Source of the DNA: Candidatus Endomicrobiellum pyrsonymphae
GTDB lineage: Bacteria; Elusimicrobiota; Endomicrobiia; Endomicrobiales; Endomicrobiaceae
Reading direction: 5' to 3'
Length of the DNA: 34,744 nt
NCBI GenBank assembly: GCA_020328045.1
Contig: JAIXMY010000003.1
Coordinates: 1-34,744, forward strand
Shown: positions 10,696-20,603 of the stretch, piece by piece
How positions within the stretch are numbered: the first letter of the stretch is position 1
Layout of the letters: each line of letters opens with the position of its first letter
Made by a program: the position numbers and the translations under genes
The notes under the pieces: model-generated
The model's input: the letters and a program-made list of their open reading frames with translations, nothing else
Told to the model about the DNA's origin: nothing
Databases searched by the model: none

Positions 10696-11628
10696 ATGTT
10701 TGATAATTTGATTTCGTTTTTTTTAATTGCAGGATTTGGAGTGTTTTTTCAATGGAAAAAACCCGGCGATATAAACCCGGATGTTGCAAGACATGTAATT
10801 AACACGACGGTAATAAGGTTTTTTTTACCAATATTATGTTTCAAAGTTATGGCTACGGCTTCAATAGACAAAAATACAGTGTTATTACCACTTGCTGCAA
10901 TGATTACAATTTTTTTCGCCATATTAATATCTTTTATAACCTATACAATGGTTGGCAAAATTGCGACATTGCATAAGGAAGAAAAAGGTGCTCTTATTTT
11001 AGGCTCTTCTTTTGGTAATGTAACATTTTTAGGATTATTGTTTCTCACCAGCTTGTACGGACAAAGTGCGGCAAAATATGTTCTTTTGTACGATTTGCTT
11101 GCAACAACACCTTTGCTGTTTCTTGCAGGCTCGGCAATAGCTGCTTATTATGGTCGCGGACAAAAACTTACAATAAAAGAAAATTTTAAAGTTGTGGCAG
11201 AGCTTCCACCTATATGGACTCTTGTCGCGGGATTTGCAGTAAACTTTTCAGGAATTACCCTTCCAAGTTTTTTACTTACAACATTAGAGCTTATGTCCAT
11301 ACCTATAGCGCCTTTAATGATATTTAGTATTGGTCTTGCTCTTTCTTTTCCGAAGTTAAAGCATGCCATAATTGCGATGCCTGCAGTTATAATAAAATTG
11401 TGCGTTGCGCCAATAATTTCTTTTGGACTCGCCCGTTTTTTCGGCATGGACGGTCTTGCCCTAAAATCAGTGGTTATGGAATCGGCAATGCCTACAATGG
11501 CGTTGACTTTGGTTCTATCTTCGCAGCATAAATTAGATCATAATCTTTCTTCTTTTCTTATTATATTTACAACAACTGTCGCACTTATAACTTTGCCTTT
11601 AACAGCACGGCTGGTTAGCGTGTTTTAA
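10696..11628 (+). CDS. AEC (auxin efflux carrier) family transporter
   Basis: 10-TM-like hydrophobic protein; GSSFGNVTFLGLLFLTSLYG and MESAMPTMALTLVLSSQHKLD typical of AEC permeases. Confidence 0.85.
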   Translation: MFDNLISFFLIAGFGVFFQWKKPGDINPDVARHVINTTVIRFFLPILCFKVMATASIDKNTVLLPLAAMITIFFAILISFITYTMVGKIATLHKEEKGALILGSSFGNVTFLGLLFLTSLYGQSAAKYVLLYDLLATTPLLFLAGSAIAAYYGRGQKLTIKENFKVVAELPPIWTLVAGFAVNFSGITLPSFLLTTLELMSIPIAPLMIFSIGLALSFPKLKHAIIAMPAVIIKLCVAPIISFGLARFFGMDGLALKSVVMESAMPTMALTLVLSSQHKLDHNLSSFLIIFTTTVALITLPLTARLVSVF

Positions 11629-11639
11629 AACTGCAATTT

Positions 11640-11915
11640 TATAGTCAACTAGCCTTTATATTGACGCATTACGTTAACTTAAAAATAGATGCAATGCAAG
11701 GCTGACTGACAAAGCAGTAAGCTCATTCTTTTTGCTAGGAAGTCCAACGACGCGACGCGCTATTTTTGAGCTAACTCTGCAGACTACGCCTTTTTGGTAA
11801 ATTTTGTCTGTTTTGTTTGGTCAATATGTTCTCATATCATCTCTCATAAAACAGCCAAAGTTTCCTCGAAAATTTAAGTAGCACAGTTGTATCAATATAA
11901 AATTAGTTGACTATA
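11640..11915. mobile_element. MITE-like element, 276 bp with imperfect ~25-bp terminal inverted repeats
   Basis: Left TATAGTCAACTAgccTTTATATTGAC; reverse complement of right end TATAGTCAACTAattTTATATTGAT; no ORF inside. Confidence 0.7.
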
Positions 11916-12264
11916 GATAGCTTGCAATATGAAAGTCTGTTATTTGCAAATTAAATTTGTATCGACAGACTTTTGTTACTATTATTTTTTTGTTCTTTAG
12001 TTCTTTGTGAAGAAGTTTTAACGAATGGAACGATTTTAAAGCTATAGAGTTTCAAAGGTACAACGAAACAGAACGGCTAATTTTGTATTTTAGGTTACAT
12101 TTGGGGATATTAAACAGAAAAGAAATATTAATGAGAACAGGCATACTTGAGTATCAAATAATGAAGTTTGTAAAAGCTGTTAGGACTTACGAAGACGGGA
12201 GCTATCTCACCAAAACAGATAGTTATTACAGGGTTAACGGGACGGATTAACTGAATTGCTTAGT

Positions 12265-12772
12265 TTAGAGATCAATGCGCCAAAAACGACAGTGCAATGA
12301 CAAGCGTGAATGAATCCTATTTCCATTCCTAATATCCCTAGAAATGCAAATAAAACCAGTATTCTTACCAAGAGTGAACCGATCTAATTCATGTTCAGCG
12401 TAGGGCATGTTCTGTCCATTAGTGGTGTCGTTTTGTCTTTCTTCTTTGGACTTGTCTTCCTGCGGAGATGATTCAGAATTGTCAACTGCAACTGCGCCAA
12501 CAAGCGACGAAGTCGGAACTGAATTAGAATCAGGATCAGGATATGGTGTAAATGTCCCATCAGTGCTAGTATAAGGATAGTATTCATACGGTCCACCACC
12601 CAATACGACCAGTATTAGGTGGTGGCGATTCTGATATGGATACTGGTCCGGATTTTGGTCTGGGTTTCGTAAAGTCTCTTTGGATTACACCTGTTGTTAT
12701 CTTTTGGGAACATGAAGAGAGCATAAGCGTAAAAATTAAAAACAACGTAATAAATTTTTTTATTTGTTTCAT
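12265..12772 (-). pseudogene. Lipoprotein gene interrupted by a frameshift
   Basis: MKQIKKFITLFLIFTLMLSSCSQKITTG...ISESPPPNTGRIGWWTV stops near 12584; a shifted frame at TTGGGTGGTGGACC continues GGGPYEYYPYTSTDGTFTPYPDPD. Confidence 0.5.
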
Positions 12773-13064
12773 CTGCCCCACTTCGCAGAATCCACGCTGA
12801 AAAATCTTTAAATTATTACAGAGGCATGCACGTTGTAACATAAAAAAAAGACTTAACAGGTTAATTAATATGAAATCTTTTAAAACTGGATATTATCATC
12901 AATCAGAATATATATTTGTCCTACTGAATTTTAAGAATTTCCATTTTAGATTTCAACCTTTTGTAAGATTTAGAGCAGTATATTCTGTTATTTTTTAGCG
13001 TCATCGTGCATGATATGATTTTGGAACTATTTTGTTAGTATAAAATTTTGATAAAATACCAACT

Positions 13065-13664
13065 ATGATAAAAATCTCTACAGTGGAAATTCCATATAAT
13101 AAGTTGCTTGTAAGATTGGGGTATTCGCAGACTAAAACAAAACTTGATGTTAAGATTGCAAGTCTTATAAAAGAAAATTTAAGTTTAGTTCAAAAGCTTA
13201 TTAGACCTAAGGTTGTGGTAGCTTTTGAAAATATAACGGTAATTAATAACGAAGTATTATTTGAAAAAGGTTATAAAATAAAAAGCAGCAATGTTGCCGC
13301 ACTTTTAAAAAACAGTTTTAAGGCTTACGGGGTTGGCGTAACTATTGGTAATATAGTAGAGAGTAGAAGAGACGAGCATTTCAAGAAAAAAGAAACTTTC
13401 AACGCTTTAATCCTCGATGCTGCGGGATCCGTTGCCGCTGAGGAGATAATAACGCTTGCGTATGAGCAAATTAAAACTTACGAAGAAAATAACAATAATT
13501 TTATAACGAAAAGATATTCACCCGGATATGGCAATTGGAAGCTTGAGGATAATAGAGAATTTTTAGATTGGATTGGCGCGGAATACATAGGAATTAAGCT
13601 AAGCAAGTTTTACCAAATGAAGCCTGAAAAATCAATTTCAGCTTTAATTGGAGTTGCGAAATGA
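13065..13664 (+). CDS. Vitamin B12-dependent methionine synthase activation domain protein (stand-alone)
   Basis: RYSPGYGNWKLEDNREFLDWIGAEYIGIKLSKFYQMKPEKSISALIGVAK matches the MetH activation domain; directly upstream of metH. Confidence 0.85.
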   Translation: MIKISTVEIPYNKLLVRLGYSQTKTKLDVKIASLIKENLSLVQKLIRPKVVVAFENITVINNEVLFEKGYKIKSSNVAALLKNSFKAYGVGVTIGNIVESRRDEHFKKKETFNALILDAAGSVAAEEIITLAYEQIKTYEENNNNFITKRYSPGYGNWKLEDNREFLDWIGAEYIGIKLSKFYQMKPEKSISALIGVAK

Positions 13665-13689
13665 CAAAGCAAAAAGGAGTGAGCGCAAA

Positions 13690-16101
13690 ATGGAAAAGCA
13701 AAAATTTTTGGAGATATTAAAAAATCGCGTGTTGATAATGGACGGCGCTACCGGTACGGAACTGCAAAAGAAAAAGTATCTTGAAGATGTTGTAATACCT
13801 GAAGAATTAAATGTTAAATTCCCTAAAAGAATTTCGGACATTTATTCTTCTTATGTTAATGCAGGATCCGATATACTGCTTGCAAATACTTTTGGCGCAA
13901 ATCCTATAAGATTAAAACAGCATGGTTTGTTAGACAAAGCTGACGACATAATAAAATCGGGAATAGATTTAATAAGAAAAATATCTCCTAAAACAATTGT
14001 AGCGGGAGATATATCGTCAATAGGAGAATATATAGAACCTTTAGGCAGCTTGTCTTTTGACGAAGCTTATAATGCTTTTGCAATGCAGGCATCTTTGTTG
14101 CAAAAACACAACGCTGATATTATGATCATAGAAACCATGACGGAAATAAAAGAAATGAAAGCCGCGATTCTTGCCACAAAAGACAATTTTAACGGAGCAA
14201 TTATTGCTCAAATGACATTTGCAGAAGACGGTATTACAGTTACCGGAAGCGATTTAAAAAGTTTTATTGCGATGGTTGAAAGTTTAGGTGTTGATGCTCT
14301 TGGATTAAACTGTTCTATCGGTTCAAAAGATTTAGCGGAACTGGCAAAGGTATTGCGCGAAAATACAAATCTTCCTATATCATTTAAACCTAATGCGGGA
14401 ATGCCTGTATTAATAAATCGTGATACCTGTTTTCCTGAAACAAAAGAAGAATTTATTGAGTCCAGTTTAAAAGCCTATTCTTACGGCGTTAATATGTTCG
14501 GCGGATGCTGCGGAACAAATCCTGAATTTATAAAAGCTTTGTCCGATGAGTTAAAAAATAAATCTCCTAAAATTGCAAAGACAATAAATAAGTACTTCCT
14601 TTCTACAAGAGTAAAAGCTATTGATATCAACGAAATTAAAAAGCCTGTAATAATTGGCGAGAGAATAAATCCTACAAATAGAAAAAAACTTCAGGAAGAA
14701 TTGGTTAAAGGCAGTTTTTCTATGGTAAAAGACGAAGCACGTTTTCAGACGCAATCAGGCGCAAATCTTTTAGACGTAAATATGGGCGTGCCAAGTGCTG
14801 ACGAAGAAAAACTTCTTACGAATGCCGTAAATCAAATACAGGAGATAGTTTCAGCACCTTTATGCATAGATTCAAGCAATACAAGCGCTTTAGATCGAGC
14901 TGTTAAAAATTGTGCGGGAAAACCCATTATAAATTCTGTTAACGGCGAGCAAAAAAAACTAGATTTAATACTGCCCATAGTAAAAAGGTACGGCGCTTCT
15001 TTGATTGCTTTAACTAGTGACGATAATGGAATACCAAAGACGGCTGAAGAAAGATTAGAAATAGCTGAAAAAATTTTGCGTTTTGCCGATAAGTATGGCG
15101 TGGAAAGAAAAAACATTATTTTCGATTATCTTGTGTTGTCTGTTAGTTCTTCTCCTGAGCAAATACAAGAAACATTAAAAGCGATGAAAGAATCAAAGCA
15201 ATTACATCCCGAGTGCAAACTTGTTTTGGGTGTATCAAACGTTTCTTTTGGTCTTCCTTCAAGACAGACAATAAATTCAACATTCCTAAAAATGGCTGTA
15301 GCGGCCGGTCTTGATTTTGCTATTATTAATCCTCACGAAAATTGGACAATAGACAGTCCTCTTGCTAAAGATTTACTTGAAAATAAAGATAAAGGCGCTG
15401 CTAAATACATAGAGGCTTTTTCTTCTTTTAAAAAGTCGTTGCCCAAGGATGAGACAGAAAAACTGCCTTTAGATAAGTGCCTTTATTTTGCAGTTTTAAA
15501 CGGGAATCAAGAGTCCATAGCTGACATTATAAGGCAGATTATCGCATGCGACGCCAATCCTTTTAAAATGGTAAATGATAATGTGTTAAAAGCGTTAGAT
15601 ATTGTGGGGGAAAAATTTGCTTCAAAAGAATATTTTTTGCCACAAATAATTATGTCGGCACAGGCCGCTCAGATGGCATTTGCAATATTAAAAACTACTT
15701 TTAAGAAAAGTGAAACTTTTTCCGCGGGCAGAGTCATAATGGCTACTGTTAAAGGTGATATGCACGACATAGGTAAAAATGTAGTGGGAGCGGTGCTTGA
15801 AAGCTATGGGTTTGATGTTATAGATATGGGAATAAATGTTGATTCTCAAGAAATAATAAATAAAGCTCGCGAAATTAATCCTATTGCAATAGGGCTTTCA
15901 GCTCTTATGACAACTACAATGCCAGAAATGGAAACGGTTGTAAAATTAAGAAATGCGGAACACGTGCCTACAAAAATAATTATAGGCGGCGCCGCTGTAA
16001 CGGAGAAATTTGCAAAAGAAATCGGCGCCGACGCTTATGCTAAAGATGCTATGGAAACCGCCGAGTACATAAAAACTTTACAAAAAGAATCCTGCAAATA
16101 G
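13690..16101 (+). CDS. metH: Cobalamin-dependent methionine synthase lacking C-terminal activation domain
   Basis: Homocysteine-binding (FGGCCGTNPEFI), pterin-binding (GERINPTNRKKLQEEL), B12-binding (GDMHDIGKNVVGAVLESYGFDVIDMG); start set at MEKQKFLEIL. Confidence 0.95.
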   Translation: MEKQKFLEILKNRVLIMDGATGTELQKKKYLEDVVIPEELNVKFPKRISDIYSSYVNAGSDILLANTFGANPIRLKQHGLLDKADDIIKSGIDLIRKISPKTIVAGDISSIGEYIEPLGSLSFDEAYNAFAMQASLLQKHNADIMIIETMTEIKEMKAAILATKDNFNGAIIAQMTFAEDGITVTGSDLKSFIAMVESLGVDALGLNCSIGSKDLAELAKVLRENTNLPISFKPNAGMPVLINRDTCFPETKEEFIESSLKAYSYGVNMFGGCCGTNPEFIKALSDELKNKSPKIAKTINKYFLSTRVKAIDINEIKKPVIIGERINPTNRKKLQEELVKGSFSMVKDEARFQTQSGANLLDVNMGVPSADEEKLLTNAVNQIQEIVSAPLCIDSSNTSALDRAVKNCAGKPIINSVNGEQKKLDLILPIVKRYGASLIALTSDDNGIPKTAEERLEIAEKILRFADKYGVERKNIIFDYLVLSVSSSPEQIQETLKAMKESKQLHPECKLVLGVSNVSFGLPSRQTINSTFLKMAVAAGLDFAIINPHENWTIDSPLAKDLLENKDKGAAKYIEAFSSFKKSLPKDETEKLPLDKCLYFAVLNGNQESIADIIRQIIACDANPFKMVNDNVLKALDIVGEKFASKEYFLPQIIMSAQAAQMAFAILKTTFKKSETFSAGRVIMATVKGDMHDIGKNVVGAVLESYGFDVIDMGINVDSQEIINKAREINPIAIGLSALMTTTMPEMETVVKLRNAEHVPTKIIIGGAAVTEKFAKEIGADAYAKDAMETAEYIKTLQKESCK

Positions 16102-16310
16102 AAAGTATTCCAAAAAGTGCGCAAGTAGCAAAGAAGATTGCGAAGCTAACTTCATAAGAGAATTATATTAAAAAACGTCAAAGTCCGTAGAGTGAAATAT
16201 TCAAATTTTGACAGTTGCCAAGAACAGCAATGTCAACTCTTTTTATAATCATATTATATTTTACAGCTCGTTTTTTTATTTTAATTTCGTAAAATGAAAC
16301 ACCCTGTCAG

Positions 16311-16456
16311 ATTCCGTCTGCCACCCCTAGATTAAAACATTCGAGGGCAGACTGCTAAGGAAGAACGACTTATTTTAAAAAAATGGGAATTAATGCAATG
16401 TTTTTTCTCTTTTCATTCCTCTGAAAGAGGTGGCGATGCCAAAGGCATTGACGAAG
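16311..16456 (+). repeat. Composite dispersed repeat R2
   Basis: CGTCTGCCACCCCTAGATTAAAACATTCGAGGGCAGACTGCTAAGGAAGAACGAC...CTCTGAAAGAGGTGGCGATGCCAAAGGCATTGACG, near-identical to 22871-23010 and reverse-strand 21700-21787. Confidence 0.85.
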
Positions 16457-16478
16457 TACGTCGATAGGTTTTTCAACT

Positions 16479-17127
16479 TTATTCATTAGAGGCAAATCTT
16501 TCAATTCTTTTCATTTCTTCTTTTGACAGAGTTTCTAAGTAGTCGACAAAGCTGTTAATATCGTCATTTTTTAAAAATTCAAAATATTTACTTCTGTCGA
16601 CTACGGATATAATACAAGGAGTAATATTGTTTTTTAATAATTCAAAATTGATGATTAATCTGCCTGTTCTGCCATTTCCGTCTATAAATGGATGAATTTT
16701 TTTCAAACTCTATATGTGATTAAATGCCGTTTTTCGAAAATTGAATTATATTTAGAATTGTTATAGTTATCAATAAAATAAAGCATACTATTTTGAACAA
16801 ACTCTTTTTTTGGTGAAATATGTTATGCACCGCGGACATATACGTCGGTATTTCTAAAACCGTCTATTTCATTTATATTTTTATTTATGACTTGTAATTT
16901 ATGGCTTCGTAAATCTCTCTGGAGTTTGCAGATATTTTAAACGACTTGTCATTAAATACAGTTGCATAAGTATCAGCATAGGATAATGTAGAGCCTTCTA
17001 TTGCATTAGAATTATAAATACTGCGCGTAATGTAATCTTCAAAATAGCTGTTATTGGTTTGCAAAAATTTAACAACATTTAATTCTTTTATGTTCCCTCT
17101 TTTTCTTATAACAGAAACTTCACACAA
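16479..17127 (-). pseudogene. Fic domain protein, frameshifted
   Basis: N-part DYITRSIYNSNAIEGSTLSYADTYATVF and C-part KKIHPFIDGNGRTGRLIINFELL (HPFxxGNGRxGR) in separate frames with stops between. Confidence 0.8.
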
Positions 17128-17133
17128 TCTATT

Positions 17134-17718
17134 TTACATTATCATCAGTTTTTTGCATTTTTGAATAATGTATTCTGAACCTGATGTTATATCTTTTATT
17201 TCAGACAAATCTTTTTCAATTAAAATGTCTGTGTCATACGTAGTTCTAAAAAGGCTAGGCAATCCTGAAGATTTGATTATATTAATTGACCGTTTGATTA
17301 AGTTTAAATCTCCTTTGAAAAAGAGATTATATTTTTCCATAGACGACTTTATATCCATAGCCACAAAATCTATAAGTTTCTTAGCTATCAACTCTTGTAG
17401 TATTTGTGGATTTGTTCCATTTGTATCGAGCTTAATAAAAAAGTTTAAATTTTTGATTGCCGTTATAAATTCGAGCAAATCTTTTTGAATGGTTGGTTCT
17501 CCACCCGTTATAACTATACCTCTTAAAAGTTTTATTCTTTTTGACAGGAAAACAAAAATTTCATCTTCGTCAAATGACCGTTCAAACAAATACGGATAAA
17601 TCAATTGCGGATTGTGGCAGTAAGGACACATCATATTGCATCCCTGCGTAAAAATAACAGCGGCAGGCACACCTGGATAGTCTATAAGAGACAGTTTTTG
17701 TAATCCGCCGATTTTCAT
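17134..17718 (-). CDS. nrdG: Anaerobic ribonucleotide reductase activating protein (radical SAM)
   Basis: MKIGGLQKLSLIDYPGVPAAVIFTQGCNMMCPYCHNPQL; CxxxCxxC radical SAM motif; next to nrdD. Confidence 0.9.
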   Translation of the reverse strand: MKIGGLQKLSLIDYPGVPAAVIFTQGCNMMCPYCHNPQLIYPYLFERSFDEDEIFVFLSKRIKLLRGIVITGGEPTIQKDLLEFITAIKNLNFFIKLDTNGTNPQILQELIAKKLIDFVAMDIKSSMEKYNLFFKGDLNLIKRSINIIKSSGLPSLFRTTYDTDILIEKDLSEIKDITSGSEYIIQKCKKLMIM

Positions 17719-17740
17719 TTACGTGTGCCACCGTTATTTT

Positions 17741-17926
17741 TTAATCATGTTTGCAGGGGCAATAAGTTTTACGTATTTTAAATTCTTCTCTCTTGCCTTC
17801 ATTCCACAAAGAAACCGGTCTCAAGTACCCAACAACTCTAGAATAAACCTCACATTTTGTGCCTTCAACTGAATCTTTCTGGGTTTTTAATTCATGAATC
17901 TTTTCTTGAATTTCATTTACTGTCAT
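17741..17926 (-). CDS. Small stand-alone NrdD glycyl-radical-domain protein (61 aa)
   Basis: CEVYSRVVGYLRPVSLWNEGKREEFKIRKTY resembles the NrdD C-terminal glycyl-radical segment; own ATG with strong SD (AAAGGAGG); located between nrdD and nrdG. Confidence 0.8.
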   Translation of the reverse strand: MTVNEIQEKIHELKTQKDSVEGTKCEVYSRVVGYLRPVSLWNEGKREEFKIRKTYCPCKHD

Positions 17927-17968
17927 TGAAATTGCCTCCTTTAAACTAAACTCCGTGATTTTTTGTTG

Positions 17969-20017
17969 TTAATTAGCATATAACATATTTTCAAGAATTT
18001 TTATTTGTGAATCTATTTCTTCCACTTTTTCATTTTTACATTTAGGGCATTCTGCATGTTCGCCCTCAATATATCCGCACTTAGGACAAACACTGAATGT
18101 TGGAGTTATTGAAAAATACGGCAAACTGTAATTTTCACATACGGTTTTTATAAATGTTTTTAAAGCGTCAGTATCTTTAATACGTTCGCCCATAAACATG
18201 TGCAGAACTGTACCACCTGTATATTTTGACTGCATGGCATCCTGCAAATCTAAATTTTCAAAAATATCGTCTGTGTAATTTACAGGCAGTTGACTTGAAT
18301 TTGTATAGAAAGGCGTGTCAGATGTTTCACTTGCAGAAATTATATCAGGATATTTCTTAGCGTCAAGTTTTGCAAGTCTATAAGAAGTACCTTCTGCAGG
18401 TGTTGCCTCAAGATTATAATTGTTGCCCGCTTCTTGCTGATATTGAATTAAAGTTCCTCTCATAAAATCTAAAACTTTTTCACCAAAAGCTTTGCCTCTT
18501 TCACTTCCAATTCCTTCGCCAAACAAGTTCATACAAGCTTCGTTTAAGCCAACGATGCCGATTGTTGAAAAATGATTTTTCCAATATTCGTTAAAACGTT
18601 GTTTTATGCTTCTTAAATAAAAACTCATATACGGATATAAGTTGCTTGCGGTGAATTTCTCTAAAACTCTTCTCTTTATTTCTAAGCTTTGTTTGGATAT
18701 ATTCATATTTGCTTTTAGTCTTTCCATAAAGTCGGACTCATTTTTTGCAAGATAACCTATTCTTGGAAGATTGATTGTTACAACTCCTATAGACCCTGTA
18801 AGAGGAGAAGCTCCAAAAAGTCCGCCACCGCGTTTTTGAAGTTCGCGATTATCTATTCTCAAACGGCAACACATGCTTCTTGCGTCTTCAGGTTTCATGT
18901 CTGAATTGATGAAGTTTGCAAAATAGGGTATCCCATATTTTGCAGTTATGTCCCACAAAGCTTTTATATTTTTGTTATCCCAATCAAAGTCGCTTGTTAT
19001 GCTGTATGTTGGAATAGGAAACGTAAATACTCTTCCTTTCGCGTCGCCTTCAAGCATAAGTTCTAAGAAAGCTTGATTTAGTATATCCATTTCTTTTTGA
19101 AATTCGCCATATTTTTTATCCTGATGTTTTCCTCCGATGATAACTGATTCTTCCTTATAATACGGAGCGACAGTTAAATCCATCGTTAAGTTTGTAAAAG
19201 GGGTTTGAAACCCTACTCTTGTAGGAACGTTAATATTAAATAAAAACTCCTGTAAGGTCTGCTTTACTTCATCACGAGTTAATTTGTCATAATATATAAA
19301 CGGCGCAAGCAGGGTATCAAAATTTGAGAAAGCCTGAGCCCCGGCGCTTTCTCCCTGAAGTGTATAAAAGAAATTTACTATCTGCCCGAGAGCTGTCCTA
19401 AAATGTTTTGCGGGTTTTGCCTCGGCTTTTCCGGAAACGCCCTTAAAGCCACTTGTTAGCAAATCCTGCAAATCCCATCCAACGCAGTAAGCGCCAAGTA
19501 ATCCTAAATCATGTAAATGTATATCGCCTTCAGTGTGAGCTTTTCTTATATTTTCCGGGTAAATTTTATTCAACCAATAAATTTTACTGATTTCAGAAGA
19601 AACATAATTATTTAAACCTTGTAAGGAGTAAGACATATTACTGTTTTCGTTTACCTGCCAGTCTATTTTTTTAAGATACTGATCAACCAAATCAACATTA
19701 AATGCAGACGTGATTTCTCTTATTTTGTTGTGCTGTTCACGGTATAAAATATAAGCTTTAGCTGTTTTTTTATACAAGGAAGAGAGCAGAACTTCTTCAA
19801 CCACATCTTGAATGTCTTCAACAGAAGGTTTTCTGTCTTCAATGGCATTGCGTAAAACAGATAAAGTTTTGAGAGTAAGTCTATCCGCTATATCTTGATT
19901 GAACTCCCCGGTAGCTTTTCCTGCTTTTGCTATTGCTGCAGAAATTTTCTTGGGATCGAAAGCTTCTCTAAGACCGTCTCTCTTTAAAATCGAACTAAAA
20001 AACTCTTCATGTCCCAT
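17969..20017 (-). CDS. nrdD: Anaerobic ribonucleoside-triphosphate reductase, catalytic body
   Basis: N-terminal ATP-cone (ILKRDGLREAFDPKKISAAI), QGESAGAQAFSNFDTLLAPF, C-terminal Zn site CPKCGYIEGEHAECPKC; no RVxGY motif before stop. Confidence 0.95.
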   Translation of the reverse strand: MGHEEFFSSILKRDGLREAFDPKKISAAIAKAGKATGEFNQDIADRLTLKTLSVLRNAIEDRKPSVEDIQDVVEEVLLSSLYKKTAKAYILYREQHNKIREITSAFNVDLVDQYLKKIDWQVNENSNMSYSLQGLNNYVSSEISKIYWLNKIYPENIRKAHTEGDIHLHDLGLLGAYCVGWDLQDLLTSGFKGVSGKAEAKPAKHFRTALGQIVNFFYTLQGESAGAQAFSNFDTLLAPFIYYDKLTRDEVKQTLQEFLFNINVPTRVGFQTPFTNLTMDLTVAPYYKEESVIIGGKHQDKKYGEFQKEMDILNQAFLELMLEGDAKGRVFTFPIPTYSITSDFDWDNKNIKALWDITAKYGIPYFANFINSDMKPEDARSMCCRLRIDNRELQKRGGGLFGASPLTGSIGVVTINLPRIGYLAKNESDFMERLKANMNISKQSLEIKRRVLEKFTASNLYPYMSFYLRSIKQRFNEYWKNHFSTIGIVGLNEACMNLFGEGIGSERGKAFGEKVLDFMRGTLIQYQQEAGNNYNLEATPAEGTSYRLAKLDAKKYPDIISASETSDTPFYTNSSQLPVNYTDDIFENLDLQDAMQSKYTGGTVLHMFMGERIKDTDALKTFIKTVCENYSLPYFSITPTFSVCPKCGYIEGEHAECPKCKNEKVEEIDSQIKILENMLYAN

Positions 20018-20507
20018 TTTTTTCCCTCTTTGCGGTAAAAATTCCCTTCAATTTAGCAAACGAATCCACACCATAAATATATTTGCAGTGATTTAAAATT
20101 ATCGAGACTTGCGACGTTTGCGAGTCGCGACAAGCTAGACAACAACTATGCTGGATTGCTTCGTCATTTCATTCCTCGCAAAGACACCGCTGATGCAATT
20201 TAAAGCTATTTGACTATATATGTCCAACAGAACACTTCTCTGCAAGTCCACTGACTCATAAATAGAGTCACCTTAACTCGCGTCGTCTTATCCTTGAGGT
20301 AGTGGTTTTTACATTTCACCGTTACGATTTTCGTTTTTCTTTAATAGTAGCCAAAATGCTTCCGAATCTTGCGGAATTTTCTGTTAGGACCAAAAACTTT
20401 CATAGGATACTACATATAGTATGAATGATTTGTATTAGGCACAACCTATACTACACTACTAAAAATAAAATGTCAATACAAAGTTATGAAATAAATGTGA
20501 AACTTTT

Positions 20508-20597
20508 CTGTACTTTTGTTAAACAAAACAAAAGTACCAAAAATTCTTGCCACTGAGCGCCTTCGCTTCACATTTTTTAGGCAATTTTAGAAAAGGA
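20508..20597 (-). repeat. Dispersed repeat R1, partial copy B
   Basis: CTGTACTTTTGTTAAACAAAACAAAAGTACCAAAAATTCTTGCCACTGAGCGCCTTCGCTTCACATTTTTTAGGCAATTTTAGAA; reverse complement of the 3' half of copies A/C/D. Confidence 0.8.
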
Positions 20598-20603
20598 AAA
20601 TTT

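Noticed and set aside
20018-20603. NrdR box or riboswitch in the nrdD-nadA gap
   Set aside because: ACACCATAAATATATTTG is only vaguely NrdR-like and single; no convincing riboswitch core seen; the gap also contains repeat debris.
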